64,000 bases of DNA from Pelodera strongyloides. Taxonomy: Eukaryota; Nematoda; Chromadorea; Rhabditida; Rhabditidae. The stretch spans positions 1 through 64,000 of the forward strand of contig JAANDG010000512.1 in the NCBI GenBank assembly GCA_036852015.1, read 5' to 3'. Every line of letters begins with the position of its first letter. Positions within the stretch are counted from its first letter, which is position 1. The notes below the pieces were generated by a model that saw only the letters and a list, made by a program, of their open reading frames with translations, made no database searches and had not been told where the DNA came from. Shown piece after piece: positions 45,613 through 57,575 of this stretch. The position numbers were made by a program, and so were the translations under genes.

Positions 45613-45699
45613 AGGACCGGCGCCACGGGGAACATCAAGTTGAGCACACATCGATGCCATTGACAGGGAATTATTATAATTGCGAATCTGCTTCTTGAA

Positions 45700-46060
45700 T
45701 TGCATGGAACAGGGATCTCGGCCTACTTGCCGCACAATCACTCGAAAGATACCCCGCAAGCATTCTGTATATGGCAGCCTTTGTGGCGTTCACTGGGCGT
45801 TCCGCAGTGGAGGTGCCCTGCAGTGGGTGTTCTTTGAACTCTATCGCTCGGCATGTACTCCGCGCCCTTGGTGTACATGCAAACTTTTGTGTGGTGCTCA
45901 TGTGAGCGCTCCACAATGGCGTTGCACAGCAAGTGGATGTTCCTTGAACATTATCGCTCGGCCGATACTCCGCTTCCTTGGAGTATAATGCAACATTTTG
46001 TGTGGCATTCGAGTGAGCCATCCGCAATGGTGTTGGTGAGTATTGAGTATATGCAGTGAG
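45700..46060. repeat. Degenerate tandem repeat, ~118-bp unit
   Basis: Units share GATACTCCGC..CCTTGG, TTTTGTGTGG and CCGCAATGG landmarks; the two right-hand units (about 45825-45942 and 45943-46060) are clearest. A more distant copy may lie at 46250-46345. Overlapping long frames on both strands follow from the repeat. Confidence 0.7.
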
Positions 46061-47112
46061 TATATGCAGTCTGCGGGTGCGTAGCTCAGGGCTGGATTAT
46101 CGTAGGTTGCTCAAGGTGAGGATAATCTCACGTTGAAAGGCAATACGGAAAATTTTTGTAAAATAAGAGTAAATAAAGCATTAGACGAAAAAGCGTGATT
46201 TCAAGTTTTCAAAATTGGTCGTTCTTTGAGTTTTGTGCCGTGAGTGTTCTTTGAACCCTTTGTGCCGCAGAAACGCCCGAACGATACACCACACATATTC
46301 CACATATGCAGCCTTTTTTGGACGTTTATGAGAGGGGCGCTCGGGAAGTGAGATGGCTCAGTGCACGGGAACGTGAACTACTGAACCAATCCTACAACCT
46401 GAGCGTAACGCACATCATCCAAACGTACATTCAAACAAACGCACAAACAAACAAACAAAGCTCCCAACTTTATATAATAAGATTATCACACAGTATACAG
46501 TGCATATAAACACCCTTCAGCAGGCAGACATTTGGAAATTACATCATGCTGTTTCAGAATCCTTGATGTTAGTAATTTGTTTATTCTCTTTTTGTAGAGC
46601 ATATAATGAAGTGTAAACATATTAATGCAAAAAAATAATAAATGCACTGCAGAATATATTTTCACTTAACACCCATCGTAGCGTACAGTACAGTAATTTT
46701 TTCCTCGTATCCCCATTTTCTTGCATTTAGATATAACGGCAGGTTTTCTAAACGTATTTTGGTCAACTGCATTCTCATATCCAGTATGCAAATTAATATA
46801 AAATCACGCTGTAATTTTCATACGATGCATCGCAATACAGCCGTTACAGCCTACGGCATTACGTTTCAAAACCGGCTATTATTCTGTATTAGTGTTTTTT
46901 TAACAATTTTCTGAGAGTTTCGTATGTGTGTGCGGCTGGGGCGCCATATGAATGCGGATAACAGTTTTCTTATGTTCGCACAGTCACATGTTCCCGCTCG
47001 ATTACAAACTGTCTATTATGTGTATATGCGCGAGACGTTTGCCGCGCAAAATCTGTTGCGCAAGCCTGCTGACGTCCATCGATCCGTCCATCTATTCAAA
47101 TTTCGGTGGCGG

Positions 47113-50100
47113 ATGGCGCTGCGCAACCTACAAGTTCATGCGGCCGTCCTCGTTTTCGCCATGTCCTCATGGATAAGTATCAACTCTTTTTATGTGGAGT
47201 TACCGGTGCTGGGGAATGTGGTAGGTGTTTTTGATATACTTATTTTGTCTCTCAGTGTCAAAAAAAATGTTTTCTTTTTGTATGTATTATCTGCGCCGTG
47301 TATACTCCGCTTCCGCGTGAACTTTTCCTGCGCAAGTAGCACAATATCGGCAAACGAACCTTCAAAATATTCTTCCACGTGCATTTTGCACGCCGCCTCG
47401 TGCCAAAGGAAATTTGCGCGCCGTTTTCGCGCCGCCTGCACACTCACTTTGCGAAGCGCTCCGATTACTGCGTTTTTAGTGGGCCTGATCCTCGTAGAAT
47501 TTACAACCGGTGAACGTGTTAGGTGTAGCTGTACACTGACGAAAGTTGGCGTGCAAGTGGCAACCTTACTTCTTCACGGCGTGCATGCGGCAACCTTACG
47601 GCGGGCAACTTGCACACCAGAACCCAACGGTGTGCAACTTTTTTCCACGCCGCTTGCACGCCATTACGTTGCCGCTTGTACGCCATTTTTCACGTTGTAT
47701 ACTGCATATCTAGGTGCCAGAGTCGTGGAATCTCGCCACATATATCGTGCTAATCATTCAAATATCGTGTACTGTGCCATTGCTGTACGGAATTTTCAAG
47801 CATTCACATCCTAAGTTGGTGAGTATTTATTTTCGTCCGTACGTATGCTGTATTCGTTGTAGTTGTGTATTCTGTCACTTCGATAAGAACATAATTACTT
47901 ACTTACAAAGAGTAAATCCATGGACATATCACCGTGAGCATAGAACACACGAAGTCACGGAAAGAAGAAACCAAAGAACGAACAAAGTTCAACTATAAAC
48001 CAAAGAACGACCAAAGTTCAACTATCTTTACAAACTACGATACTAATGCCGCTAGAATAGGGCACAGTGGGGTTGAGAAAGCTCCCCAAAACTCCAAGAT
48101 CTTAGGTTAAAGGGAGAGGCCCATGAGAAAAAAGTTTTCCTCAGTTAACTTGCACAGAATGTCCGGAATTTCAGAAATATTACTGTGAAAACCGCAAATT
48201 TTTTGCACCTAGAACTCACAGAGTTATTCCCCGGCAAACAGTTTGGCCAGGTACCGTAGTCAGCAACGTTTTTTACGGTTTATATCCATCCATTGGCATT
48301 CTTTCTCTTCATAATAATCGTTAAACGAATAAAGATCATTCCTACGATTATAAAAAGGCGTTTCCAATTCTGTAATGCCCTAAAAGCGCGAAAATTGATT
48401 CTGACTACGGTACCTGGCCGAACAGTTTGCCGGGGAATTACTCTGTGAGTTCTAGGCGCAAAGAAATGCGGTTTTCACAGTAATATTTCTGAAATTCCGG
48501 ACATTTCGTGCAAGTAAATTGAGGAATACTATTTTCTCGTGGGCCTCTCCCTTTAAGATAGAGGGGAGGAGAGAGAGAGGGAGAGAGAGATAGAGAGAGA
48601 GAGAAATGTTTGGGGATCATTGAATAACTATACGATCTCCTTCCAGGCTGCCAAATGCGAGAATTTGGTGATAATTTTGATGCTTTTCCTTACATTCACT
48701 GGCCTTCTTTTGAGTACTTTTGTCTACGAGAAGACTGTTGTGATTCATGGAGTCGAGGTTGATCGCTTATTCGATAAAAAAATAGTTTTGCTATTTATAA
48801 ATGACCTGAATTATTATATGCGTTGAAAGGCGGCCGAAAACATGGCGCATATGTGGCACACTTTTTGAGGGAACGCGGCGCAGACGGGTTCATACTATAA
48901 TTGCTTACTTTGTGCTGTTGTTCAATTTGTGTGCCTGACTATACGCCCGTGTTAACTGTTTAATGTTGCCTCGTCTGTCTGACGAAACTTCTGTGCGGCA
49001 AAGTTCTGGCGCTCATTCCCTGTCGCGATCAAATATCTATATTTCAGCACAGCGTTCCCCTATGGATCGTACTTCTGATCGCGTCGATACCATGTACCAC
49101 TTCGGATGTGGTATTTCTTCCTTATATGAACCACTTTAATAGTCATCATTATCTGACAACATTCTTCGTTGGAATGGGATTAGGAGCCCTGGTGCCGAGT
49201 CTACTCTCTTTTGGACAAGGTGTGAATTGTGCACGTTTGGCGTTAGTTTGGCGCACCTGTGGCGGCAGTATCGAGTGTCTCTAGCACATGGCGCACACGT
49301 GATACACTTTTGTGTTCCGCAATCGGTGCTCGGTGACGGTAGAATTTGCATACAGTAAGCATCCTTCATGACATGTAAAGCCTTGCGCTTGTGCCGTGCC
49401 CATGTGGCGATATAAAAAGGCGCGCGGCACATGTGTTGCGCACAAAGCAAGGTGGAAACCCATAAAATCTATCTCTAAGTAATCACTACTTGCAGGATCG
49501 CCTACTGTAACGAAGGTGACCAACAATGTGACCGGCGTGACATCATTTGATATTGATGCGCGGATATCTTTCGAGACTTTCATGTATATTGTGGACGTAT
49601 TTGTGATCTTATCACTGATTGGTAAGTATATTTTAATTTTACATTCGCTGTCTGCCTAGGAAGCTCTGCGTTGTGTGTGTGTGTGTTTGTGCGTGTGCGT
49701 GTGCGTGTGTGCGTGTGTGTATGTGTCTGTGTCTGTGTGTGTGTGTGTGTTTGTGCGTGTGCGTGTGGGTGTGTGTCTTTTGACCCTTTAGCAAATCCAA
49801 AGAATCCTCTTTTCAGCCTTTCTCTACCTAATGTACTGGGTAAGATGTAATTCGGGAAATCACACCCCAGCCTCATTTGCCCTAGTGGACACGGAACTGA
49901 AGAGCAAGGTTTGAATTTACTGCACTTCTCATATTACTCATATTTTTTGGAAGATATGGTTGTACAAATCGGTGCACACAGCACTAATTATACATAAAAA
50001 AGCGATCGAATAATACTGATGAACTCCATTGAAGTCCCTCACAATGGCAACGAAATGGCGCCACAACTTCGCCAGACGCGCAACAAACTCATATCATGTT

Positions 50101-51372
50101 TTGTTACTTACACGATAATTGCTTCACTGTAGATATTCTTTGATCTGGGTTTTTAGGTGGCTCCAAACTACATCGATATTCCAATTATCCTGTTGTTGGC
50201 GCTGAGTTTTGTCATCGGCGCACTACAGAATTCCGTGCTTCCCGTTCTGCTACAGTACGCCGCTCAGGCGTACGGTCAAAGTGTAAGGATATAGAGTACA
50301 GTAGCGCTGTTGTGACTGTAGAACAGTATTGCAACAAAGGGCAAGCCTAATATTGTGGTGTGCCAGGAGCGTGCTAGACGTGCGCGAACAAATCTCCATG
50401 TTCGCGCAGTTTTGGACAACTTGATCGGGCCCAATTGGTGTCCGTCTTTATGGTCGTCATTTAAAATGTAACGTTATGCATACATCATTAGAATAATTAG
50501 CGTGTGTTCCTGAATAATTAGCGTAATTAGGATAATTAGCGTCGGTGTGTTCCTCATTACAGTATTTCCAGACGTACCACATGGCCAACACGCTATTCGT
50601 GATGACGAACCCAATATTTTGTATGATACAACTTTTTGTGACAATTTCACGACTTGGCGTCTTTCTGGCACTCTTTTTGGGTTTGTTTTATGTATGAGAC
50701 TCTGACTACCTGGCTACACTGAAAACTCCGCGCCACCGCCGCGCACAATGCTTTCGTTACAGAGGCACGGCGCACGCCTAGGCTAGGGGGTATAGGGTGC
50801 GCGAGGGGTGCGCCACGGGTGTTGATCCAGTTTGTGCACCTGCGAGGCACACTTTATGGAAGGAGCAGCAGGTGGGCCACATGGGCCTCAGTCAGCCAAT
50901 TTAGAACTTTTTATTTCAGTCACGCTTCTGCCAACTATCTTTATCGCCGTTCTAGCGTGCCTACCTGAACCTATAGACTGGGCGGGCACGGAGGTTCTGT
51001 TATGTGTAAGTTTTTTTTAAGTTTCCATTTTCAGAGAGATAAAGAGAGAGAGAGAGGCAGAAAGAGAGAGTGAGAGAGAGAGACAGAAAGGAAGAGAGAG
51101 AGAAATCAAGACAGAGGGAGAAGACAACTAGCTAGGAAACGAGAGAAATACATTGGGAAAATCATATACTTAGTGAAGCATTCCAGATATGCGCCGGGCT
51201 ATCGGCAGGCCTCCTCGCATGGGCCAAGACCGCAGTGGCTCAAGCGTTGCGCGCCACCGAGCACCCGCGCGCGCTGTTCTGGTGCGGCTCAGCGATCCAG
51301 TGTGGATCGTGCGTCGGCGCGCTCACGATGTTTGTCCTGGCGAACGTGCTGCATCTATTCCGCGGATCATAA
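47113..51372 (+). CDS. Riboflavin transporter (SLC52/RFT family)
   Basis: Ten exons (47113-47220, 47714-47818, 48647-48757, 49048-49219, 49496-49621, 49817-49908, 50157-50282, 50563-50680, 50920-51005, 51187-51372) join in phase to 409 aa. The first helix reads LVFAMSSWISINSFYVELPV, the characteristic SLC52 start, followed by VPESWNLATYIVLIIQIS. Other family landmarks are PCTTSDVVFLPYMNHF, then YLTTFFVGMGLGALVPSLLS with FGQGS, then a PIILLLALSFVIGALQNSVL helix and the final Cys-rich helices. About ten or eleven membrane segments are expected. Known role: plasma-membrane uptake of riboflavin (rft-1/rft-2 in C. elegans). The ATG at 47113 is chosen because the family begins there; upstream codons are open but lack a splice site. 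Which RFT paralogue it is cannot be told. Confidence 0.92.
48111..48552. mobile_element. TTAA-flanked foldback MITE (family 5)
   Basis: TTAA|AGGGAGAGGCCC at the left and GGGCCTCTCCCT|TTAA at the right, with arms of about 150 bp that include GGAATTTCAGAAATATTACT and its complement. 442 bp, in the second intron of the riboflavin transporter. A half copy is at about 57895-58005. Confidence 0.88.
48556..48605. repeat. (GA)n tract
   Basis: Purine repeat directly after the family-5 MITE. Confidence 0.9.
49670..49780. repeat. (GT)n microsatellite
   Basis: About 110 bp of GT/GC-GT dinucleotides inside riboflavin transporter intron 5, ending 30 bp before the acceptor. Confidence 0.92.
51030..51120. 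repeat. (GA)n tract
   Basis: Imperfect GAGA repeat in the last riboflavin transporter intron. Confidence 0.85.
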
Positions 51373-52776
51373 ACGTGGAGCTATAGGATATATATTAAAC
51401 CGCTGTGGATCCGAAATAATAGTATTATGCAAATATGTGCGGCGCCATTCTCGCTGTCGAAGTTCGAGGGCGGCGCCGAGCATATTTGTTGTCTTCGCAA
51501 GATTATATGCGCGGTCAATTTAACTATTCATAATTCACATCCATTTCGGAAGTAGTTTATTTACAAATTTTCCATGATTGATTTTGTGACCACTGGTATT
51601 TGTTATTATGAGCTTATTTTTTTGCTAGGTTAATTCGTTAATTTGACAATTTCGTTGGGGGAGAGGGTTCATTTCATTTTCAATGATAGATAAAAAAAAT
51701 ACTTTTTATTGTTGTTGATAAATATGCACTACGCTAATAAATGTATTATATTTCACTGCTTCCTGACCTCTTAAAAAGTTTGCAACCCGTTTTCACAACT
51801 GCAAACTCATGCACTGAAAGGGTTGTCAACTACAACACAGGAAACGAAAACACCATTTCGTGACGGTTCACTTTTTTGTTGGCCAGTATTTGGTGTTCGT
51901 CGAGCAAGTTTCCTCGAAAACCGTCATAAATTGGTCACCGCATGGTCACTGGCCAGTCGCCAAATGTTCTTTTTTTGAACGACAGCAATTATTACGTTTT
52001 CCTATGATGGACGCAGCGCGAGCCGCAACGCATGACGGTGGCAGGCGATGAAAAGAAAAATAGAGAGAGAGACGTTGTTGCCAACTGGAAAGACGCAGAC
52101 GGTTAGAACCGCAGCGCGAACGTGAACGCGATACGCGACGCGGATGACCGCTCCGAACAAAACACCATTGTTTGAACTATTTATATTCTTTGTTAACTTT
52201 CTTCATAATATTTACTTCATTTAAACCTATACCTATCCTATACCTGGTGTTTGAGTAGTATTTTTATCGTAAGTTATAAAGCTTGTAGAAAATAATAATA
52301 ATTTTTGTTGAGTAGATATGATATGACACCTAATAAATTAAAGTTTCTTTTAAAGCGAAATACCGGCCGGTTTTTGAAATGCATCGAGTACACCAGCATT
52401 CTTATGCAGCTTATGCAAATGAACATAAATGAGAATGAAATCGAGCTAAATTCGAGTAAATTACCATAAATACGCAAGAATTCAATTGTTTGGAATTGTT
52501 TTTCTACTTACCTAACAGCCTTTGTTTATTTTTATTTTCACCTTCTGTACGCTTTTGTTGAGCCCAACATGTAAAACCGGGATGACATTCCCTTTCATTA
52601 ACAGAAGACTGAACATACAGAGTAGGTACTAATAGTAACTTGAACAACTTGAAGTTTGTAGAAAATAATATAAAAAATAATATGTTTGTCGAATATAATC
52701 GGGAAATAGTAAACGTTTTCGCCTTCTTTTTTCTCTCTCGAGTGCGTTCCTCGAAAGTAAAAAATATCGGCCAATG

Positions 52777-52849
<73 letters not shown>

Positions 52850-52956
52850 CTGTCTGTCTCTCTCCTCTTCTCTGTCTTTCTCTCTCTCCTCTTTCTCTCC
52901 CTCTCTAACTGATTTTTTTTCTTCAGAAAGAACCGTATGTTTGGTGGACCAAAATA
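51373..52956. other. Intergenic; MITE relic and CT microsatellite
   Basis: AATAAA at 51736 may serve the riboflavin transporter. 51855-51975 is a copy of a dispersed repeat with GTCACCGCATGGTCAC-like blocks. A family-1 MITE left end is at 52350 (TTAAAGCGAAATACCGGCC). A (CT)n run at 52781-52845 precedes the first exon of the next gene. No exon was seen. Confidence 0.5.
52781..52845. repeat. (CT)n microsatellite
   Basis: About 30 CT repeats upstream of the acceptor at 52926. Confidence 0.95.
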
Positions 52957-54216
52957 ATGAGTTCCTTACATTTCCATGAAGAGGCAGTGTTTCCATCGAG
53001 ACCTATAACGAAGCGGTACGAACTCCTAGAGGAGGCTGGGGAAATGCTTCTAGATGCGACCGCCAAAAAACGGGTACAGCTGATGCTGCCCGCCACGAAT
53101 GTAAGGAGTTGTACTTTGTAGTCTTTGAGATAGAATGTGCGCGGCGCGAAACCCGCACACAAACCCGGCTTGCGGCAGTAACTGTTTCATCTCTTTCGTC
53201 GAGTTCTAGTACTCGTACAAAATTAAATGAAAGTATTTCGCGCACCTAATATGGTTTATGGAAGACAATAAATAAACGAACAAAAAAAAGAGCATGCAGA
53301 GTAATAATGGACAACTAATGTCAAATGTCAACCAACGGGAACCCTAAGACACGGCGCTTCACAACGCACGATACTGACGAGGGACCAAATGTGTTGCCGT
53401 ACTGTCACCATTTTTCCCTTTTCTGTAGTTTTTTTTACAACTATGTTACCGTACCTCTCTTACAGGAGTCTAGCAGCACAACGGGATCCGTACCGCCGTA
53501 CGTACCAGCCATGGCTCGTAGCACTTATGGCTCGGCTGGTACTGCTGGTTTCTGGAGACGCCCCAATACCAGCACCCCTTCCTTACCGCCGCCAGCGAAG
53601 TTACCTCGATTTGAGCCGAGAATGTCACATTCACAAGTGAAACTTCGAGAAACTATACATGAGCAGGTGCGTTAAAGCGCTATAATATCCGGTTTTGAAA
53701 TGTATGAACGACTGTGTATTCCCGGGTAGCGTATGCCCATGATAGGTGACTGTAATTTTTCGTCATTTGCATTCAGCATACAGGTTGTATTATTGCGCGG
53801 TCATTTGCATTCCCAACAGTCTTTTAAAAAAACCAGCTATCGTCCCACTTTAATAGTAGAATGCTTTTTTCAGCCTCCTACTTTGACGCCGATGGCGCGT
53901 TCGCCTGTCAATGGACGGTGGACGCGCGGCCCACAATATTCGTTGCCCAGTGCGGACCACGCGGCGCGCTGGTGGCGCAACGCGTTTACCATAGCTGAGC
54001 AACAGCCGCATTTGTTGCAGGTGCGTTTTTTTTTTACTTCTTTTCCGAATATAAGGTATTTTTCGTAGAATACTCCCAAGCCAGGTTGAGAGTTTGTTAC
54101 CTCTATCTGAAACTTTCTCCGTATTTCTTCCTCTCATGTCTCTCGTAACTCTTACTCCATCTCACTCTAGATGTCTCTTCTCCCTTTTCTCTATTTTTTT
54201 TTTTTTTTTTCTCTCT

Positions 54217-54268
<52 letters not shown>

Positions 54269-57200
54269 TCTTACATTTGCCATTTACAAAGAAAATCTCC
54301 AGGAGTTTATCGAATCCAACGAATGTCCCAAGGACACGACGGAGTATCGGCTAATCATCGCAACAAGCTACTACGACCCCAAGAAAATTTTCATCGGAAA
54401 CCTCATCACAACAGAAATGGTCAGGTTTTCGCTTTTGTTTCGCGCATATTCGCGCACTTCTGGCGCTTCTATTTGGGATTGCGTCACGGCTGTGCACCGG
54501 GGCGCCGTGTGGCGTTTGCGCCATTTTATTACGTAAGCTGTGTGATATACATTTGGCCCACTTCTGACGCTCCTATTATCTGGCGTTGGCGCGCTTCTAG
54601 GCGCCCGCGCCACTTCCTTGAGGCTGTGCCGGCGATTTCCGTTGTCGGCCATCACTTATTATTTCGAATACATATCAGGAGATACGATATACATTAATAA
54701 ATTATAAATAGTAAATAATATTAATAATAAATTATAGACATAAATAAATAAATAAATAAAAACTTTGCAGACCCTTTACACCCAGAAGCGAATGCAGTTA
54801 ATGGAAAAGACGGAAACGTTGGCTCGTACCGGAGTTACGCGCGCAACGGTTCCTACGCAAACCGAACTGTGCGCAGTGGACTTGGGCGGCAGCACGCCTT
54901 TCGTTCAGGTTAGTGCTTGCTTATGTGTCACAGGAAAACGGTCTTTCGCCCGTCCCCAAATGGTCTTTACCGAAAAACCTGGTGACTGTGTCTTGACTGG
55001 CTGGTGACCATTTTTTTGACCAGTTGATGACGGTTGGATGTAGGCCACCACATGGTCACGAACCAGTCACTCGATGGGTTTTTTGTTAACACCATTTGGT
55101 GACGGGCCAACGACGGTTGGTCTGTGCTTTCGGCAATTATTTCGTTTGCCTTGACATGTTTCGCCCAGGTTTTTCTTATTCTTATTTCTTATTTCTATTA
55201 GTCGTACATTGTCGTGTAGGGTGTGCTGTGCGGATATAGCTGTCCGATAATATGATTTACTACATGTATACTTGACTTCTGTACTGTATATATATATATG
55301 ACTTGCATACTACATGAGAATACAACGTCCAGCATACTTTTCCCGAACCGAGTGTTATACCGCTTTAATAAAAATGGCACTTCAGAACGCCGAGCCTGAA
55401 CTGGTGCTTGACGACCTCGTGCTCGACATTGCTCCTTCTCAAATTGGCCTAAAAACTATGATTGAGGGTCCGACGGGACTGGGGTACAAATCAGTGCCAT
55501 TTATCTTCTTGTTCAGTCGATTTAAAGTGGGTTTGTTCGTTTTGTTCCTTCCCTCCTCTCTCTCTCTCTCTCTCTCTCTCTCGTTTTCTTTCTCTGTATC
55601 TCTTTCTCTCTTATATATATCTCGTTCTCTACGTCCTGCGTAAGTTTCTATTTTAAAAAAATCGGCTGTTATACCGCTTTAACATTGGATTTTTTTAGCA
55701 TGTCAATGCAACTAAAGTACGCAATTCAGTCGATCGATTAAAAGGGGACCTCAGGATACTTGTCAACGAATTCGTATGTTGCGTGAGTTTTTATTATTAT
55801 TATTAAAGCGGTATGGTGCGTGATTTGTGAAAATATAGACTTTCATTTCCATGTGTAATATGTATGGTATGTGCACATTTGTGCCAAAGGCATTCACCTT
55901 ATTCAATAAATCAAACAGTCATTTATTGATAGGCCCATGCGTAATATTTATTACAAAAGTTAAACCTGAAAATTAATTGCTCACGCAGATAAAAGACCAA
56001 TTGGCAAAAGGCAAAACCACTAAAAAACCGTCTTTAGCTCGCCATCAAATGGTTTTTAAAGAATTAAAAAAACATCCGCTGACTGGTTCGTGGCTGGTTT
56101 GTGACCGTTTGGTGACCAGTTGATGCTGCCGGTTTTCAATGAAACTTGGTCGTCATATGGTCACGAAGGGGTCATGGTCCACTATGTGTGTGTACCTGTT
56201 TCCTATTTGGTTGTAGGTGTTACCTACTGGAAGTACGACTTGGAATTTGAAGCGACTGACTGTTTATTCGGCTGGACTTGTCATTGGTATACAATTTTTG
56301 TTATTTTTTTTACTTTGGACCGTGGCGGCGTAACCAACTCATGACGGTTTTCGGTGAAATATGGTCACAAGTTGGTCACCAAATGGGCAGGACCAGGAAA
56401 AAACCAGTTGAACCGTACCGTACACCCACTTCCTATATGAAGTTCGATTCCCGTACCGTGATATGTCAGTGTAAAAAACATGCACGGAAATGTGCCGGAT
56501 TATTGCCGGATTAAAAAAAAACGGCTTTTTATTTTACCGTGTATTCACTTTTATTTGTAAGAAATATAGTGCTGTTTAGCATCCCTAACGGCCCAAGATA
56601 CGGATCTTCGCCGACTTGCCGCATATAAATATAAGTCAACTATACAGGTGAGCTCAGGTCAAATTGCAGAGCGGTATTGTACCTAGTTTGGGAAATTTGG
56701 GTACGATACGCATATCATACATATCCTATGTAAATTTGGCGCCGCAAGCTTCGGACGGGCACCGAAACTTTGCATAGGGTACATAGGAAAAAAATATGCA
56801 AATTTCCCAAAGTAGGAACCCACGAAGGAGAATTTCGTTACATTAGTTCCCGGGGTGTTCGTCCCCAAGCGAATCCACTGGTGAATTAGTGAGCACAGCT
56901 AAAGTATGATTTGCGCGGCATTGGGCGCGCAGTGACGCTCCGATAGCTTGCGCCAGAACATCGCCGCACACGCGCCATTTTTTCTTACAAACAATAATTA
57001 CAGACCGACGCGTCCGATGAGGACACCAGTGATATTATGCACGTTGAAGACCTGTTGCCTCATGACGAGGCAGGCAATGAAACCGTGCCTGAAGCCGGGC
57101 CTGCACCCCAGAAGACTTCCCAAGGGGAGCAGCCCTCAGGCACGTGGACCGGCGAGCTCACCTCATTGCTAAAGGAGGAAACACGTAGGCCTTTTTGCGG

Positions 57201-57543
57201 ACAGCAATTTTATTAAAGGGATTAGCTAGGCGCTTTTGGTTGCCATGCCATATTCGTGTTAATGTTCAGAGGCCATATTGACCACTCCGATTCCCTCGGG
57301 AAAATATTCCCTGGGGACAGTAAATAGCACTCTAAAGTGAGACAGGCAGAGAAAAAGACGGGGAATTCCCCATGCGGAATTGAGTGGTGAATATGGCCTC
57401 AGAAAACCCAAAGTGAGAAGAAGGTCAATTTCAGAGTTTGCTAATTCCATAGGAAAAAACCCCTCTACTGGAGAAGTTACTTATTGGCATCATCTCACCT
57501 GTGAGAGAGGTAAACTCGAGAGAGAGAGAGAGAAAGAGAAAGG

Positions 57544-57575
<32 letters not shown>

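Larger units (their letters stand above)
44100..47112. other. Repeat-rich intergenic region
   Basis: Three kilobases without a supported exon. It contains the two tandem repeats listed separately and a family-1 MITE relic at about 46733-46895. Open frames within it lack paired splice sites. Confidence 0.5.

Noticed and set aside
45674..46027. 117-codon minus and 102-codon plus frames
   Set aside because: Arise from the ~118-bp tandem repeat; internal repetition matches the DNA unit rather than a protein domain.
46924..47814. 296-codon open frame as a single exon
   Set aside because: Only 47113-47220 and (in a different exon) 47714-47818 match the riboflavin transporter; the middle is intron with repeated GTGCAAGTGGC-like sequence that happens to be open.
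52598..52996. 132-codon Arg/Glu-repeat frame on minus
   Set aside because: Translation of the (CT)n/(GA)n microsatellite.
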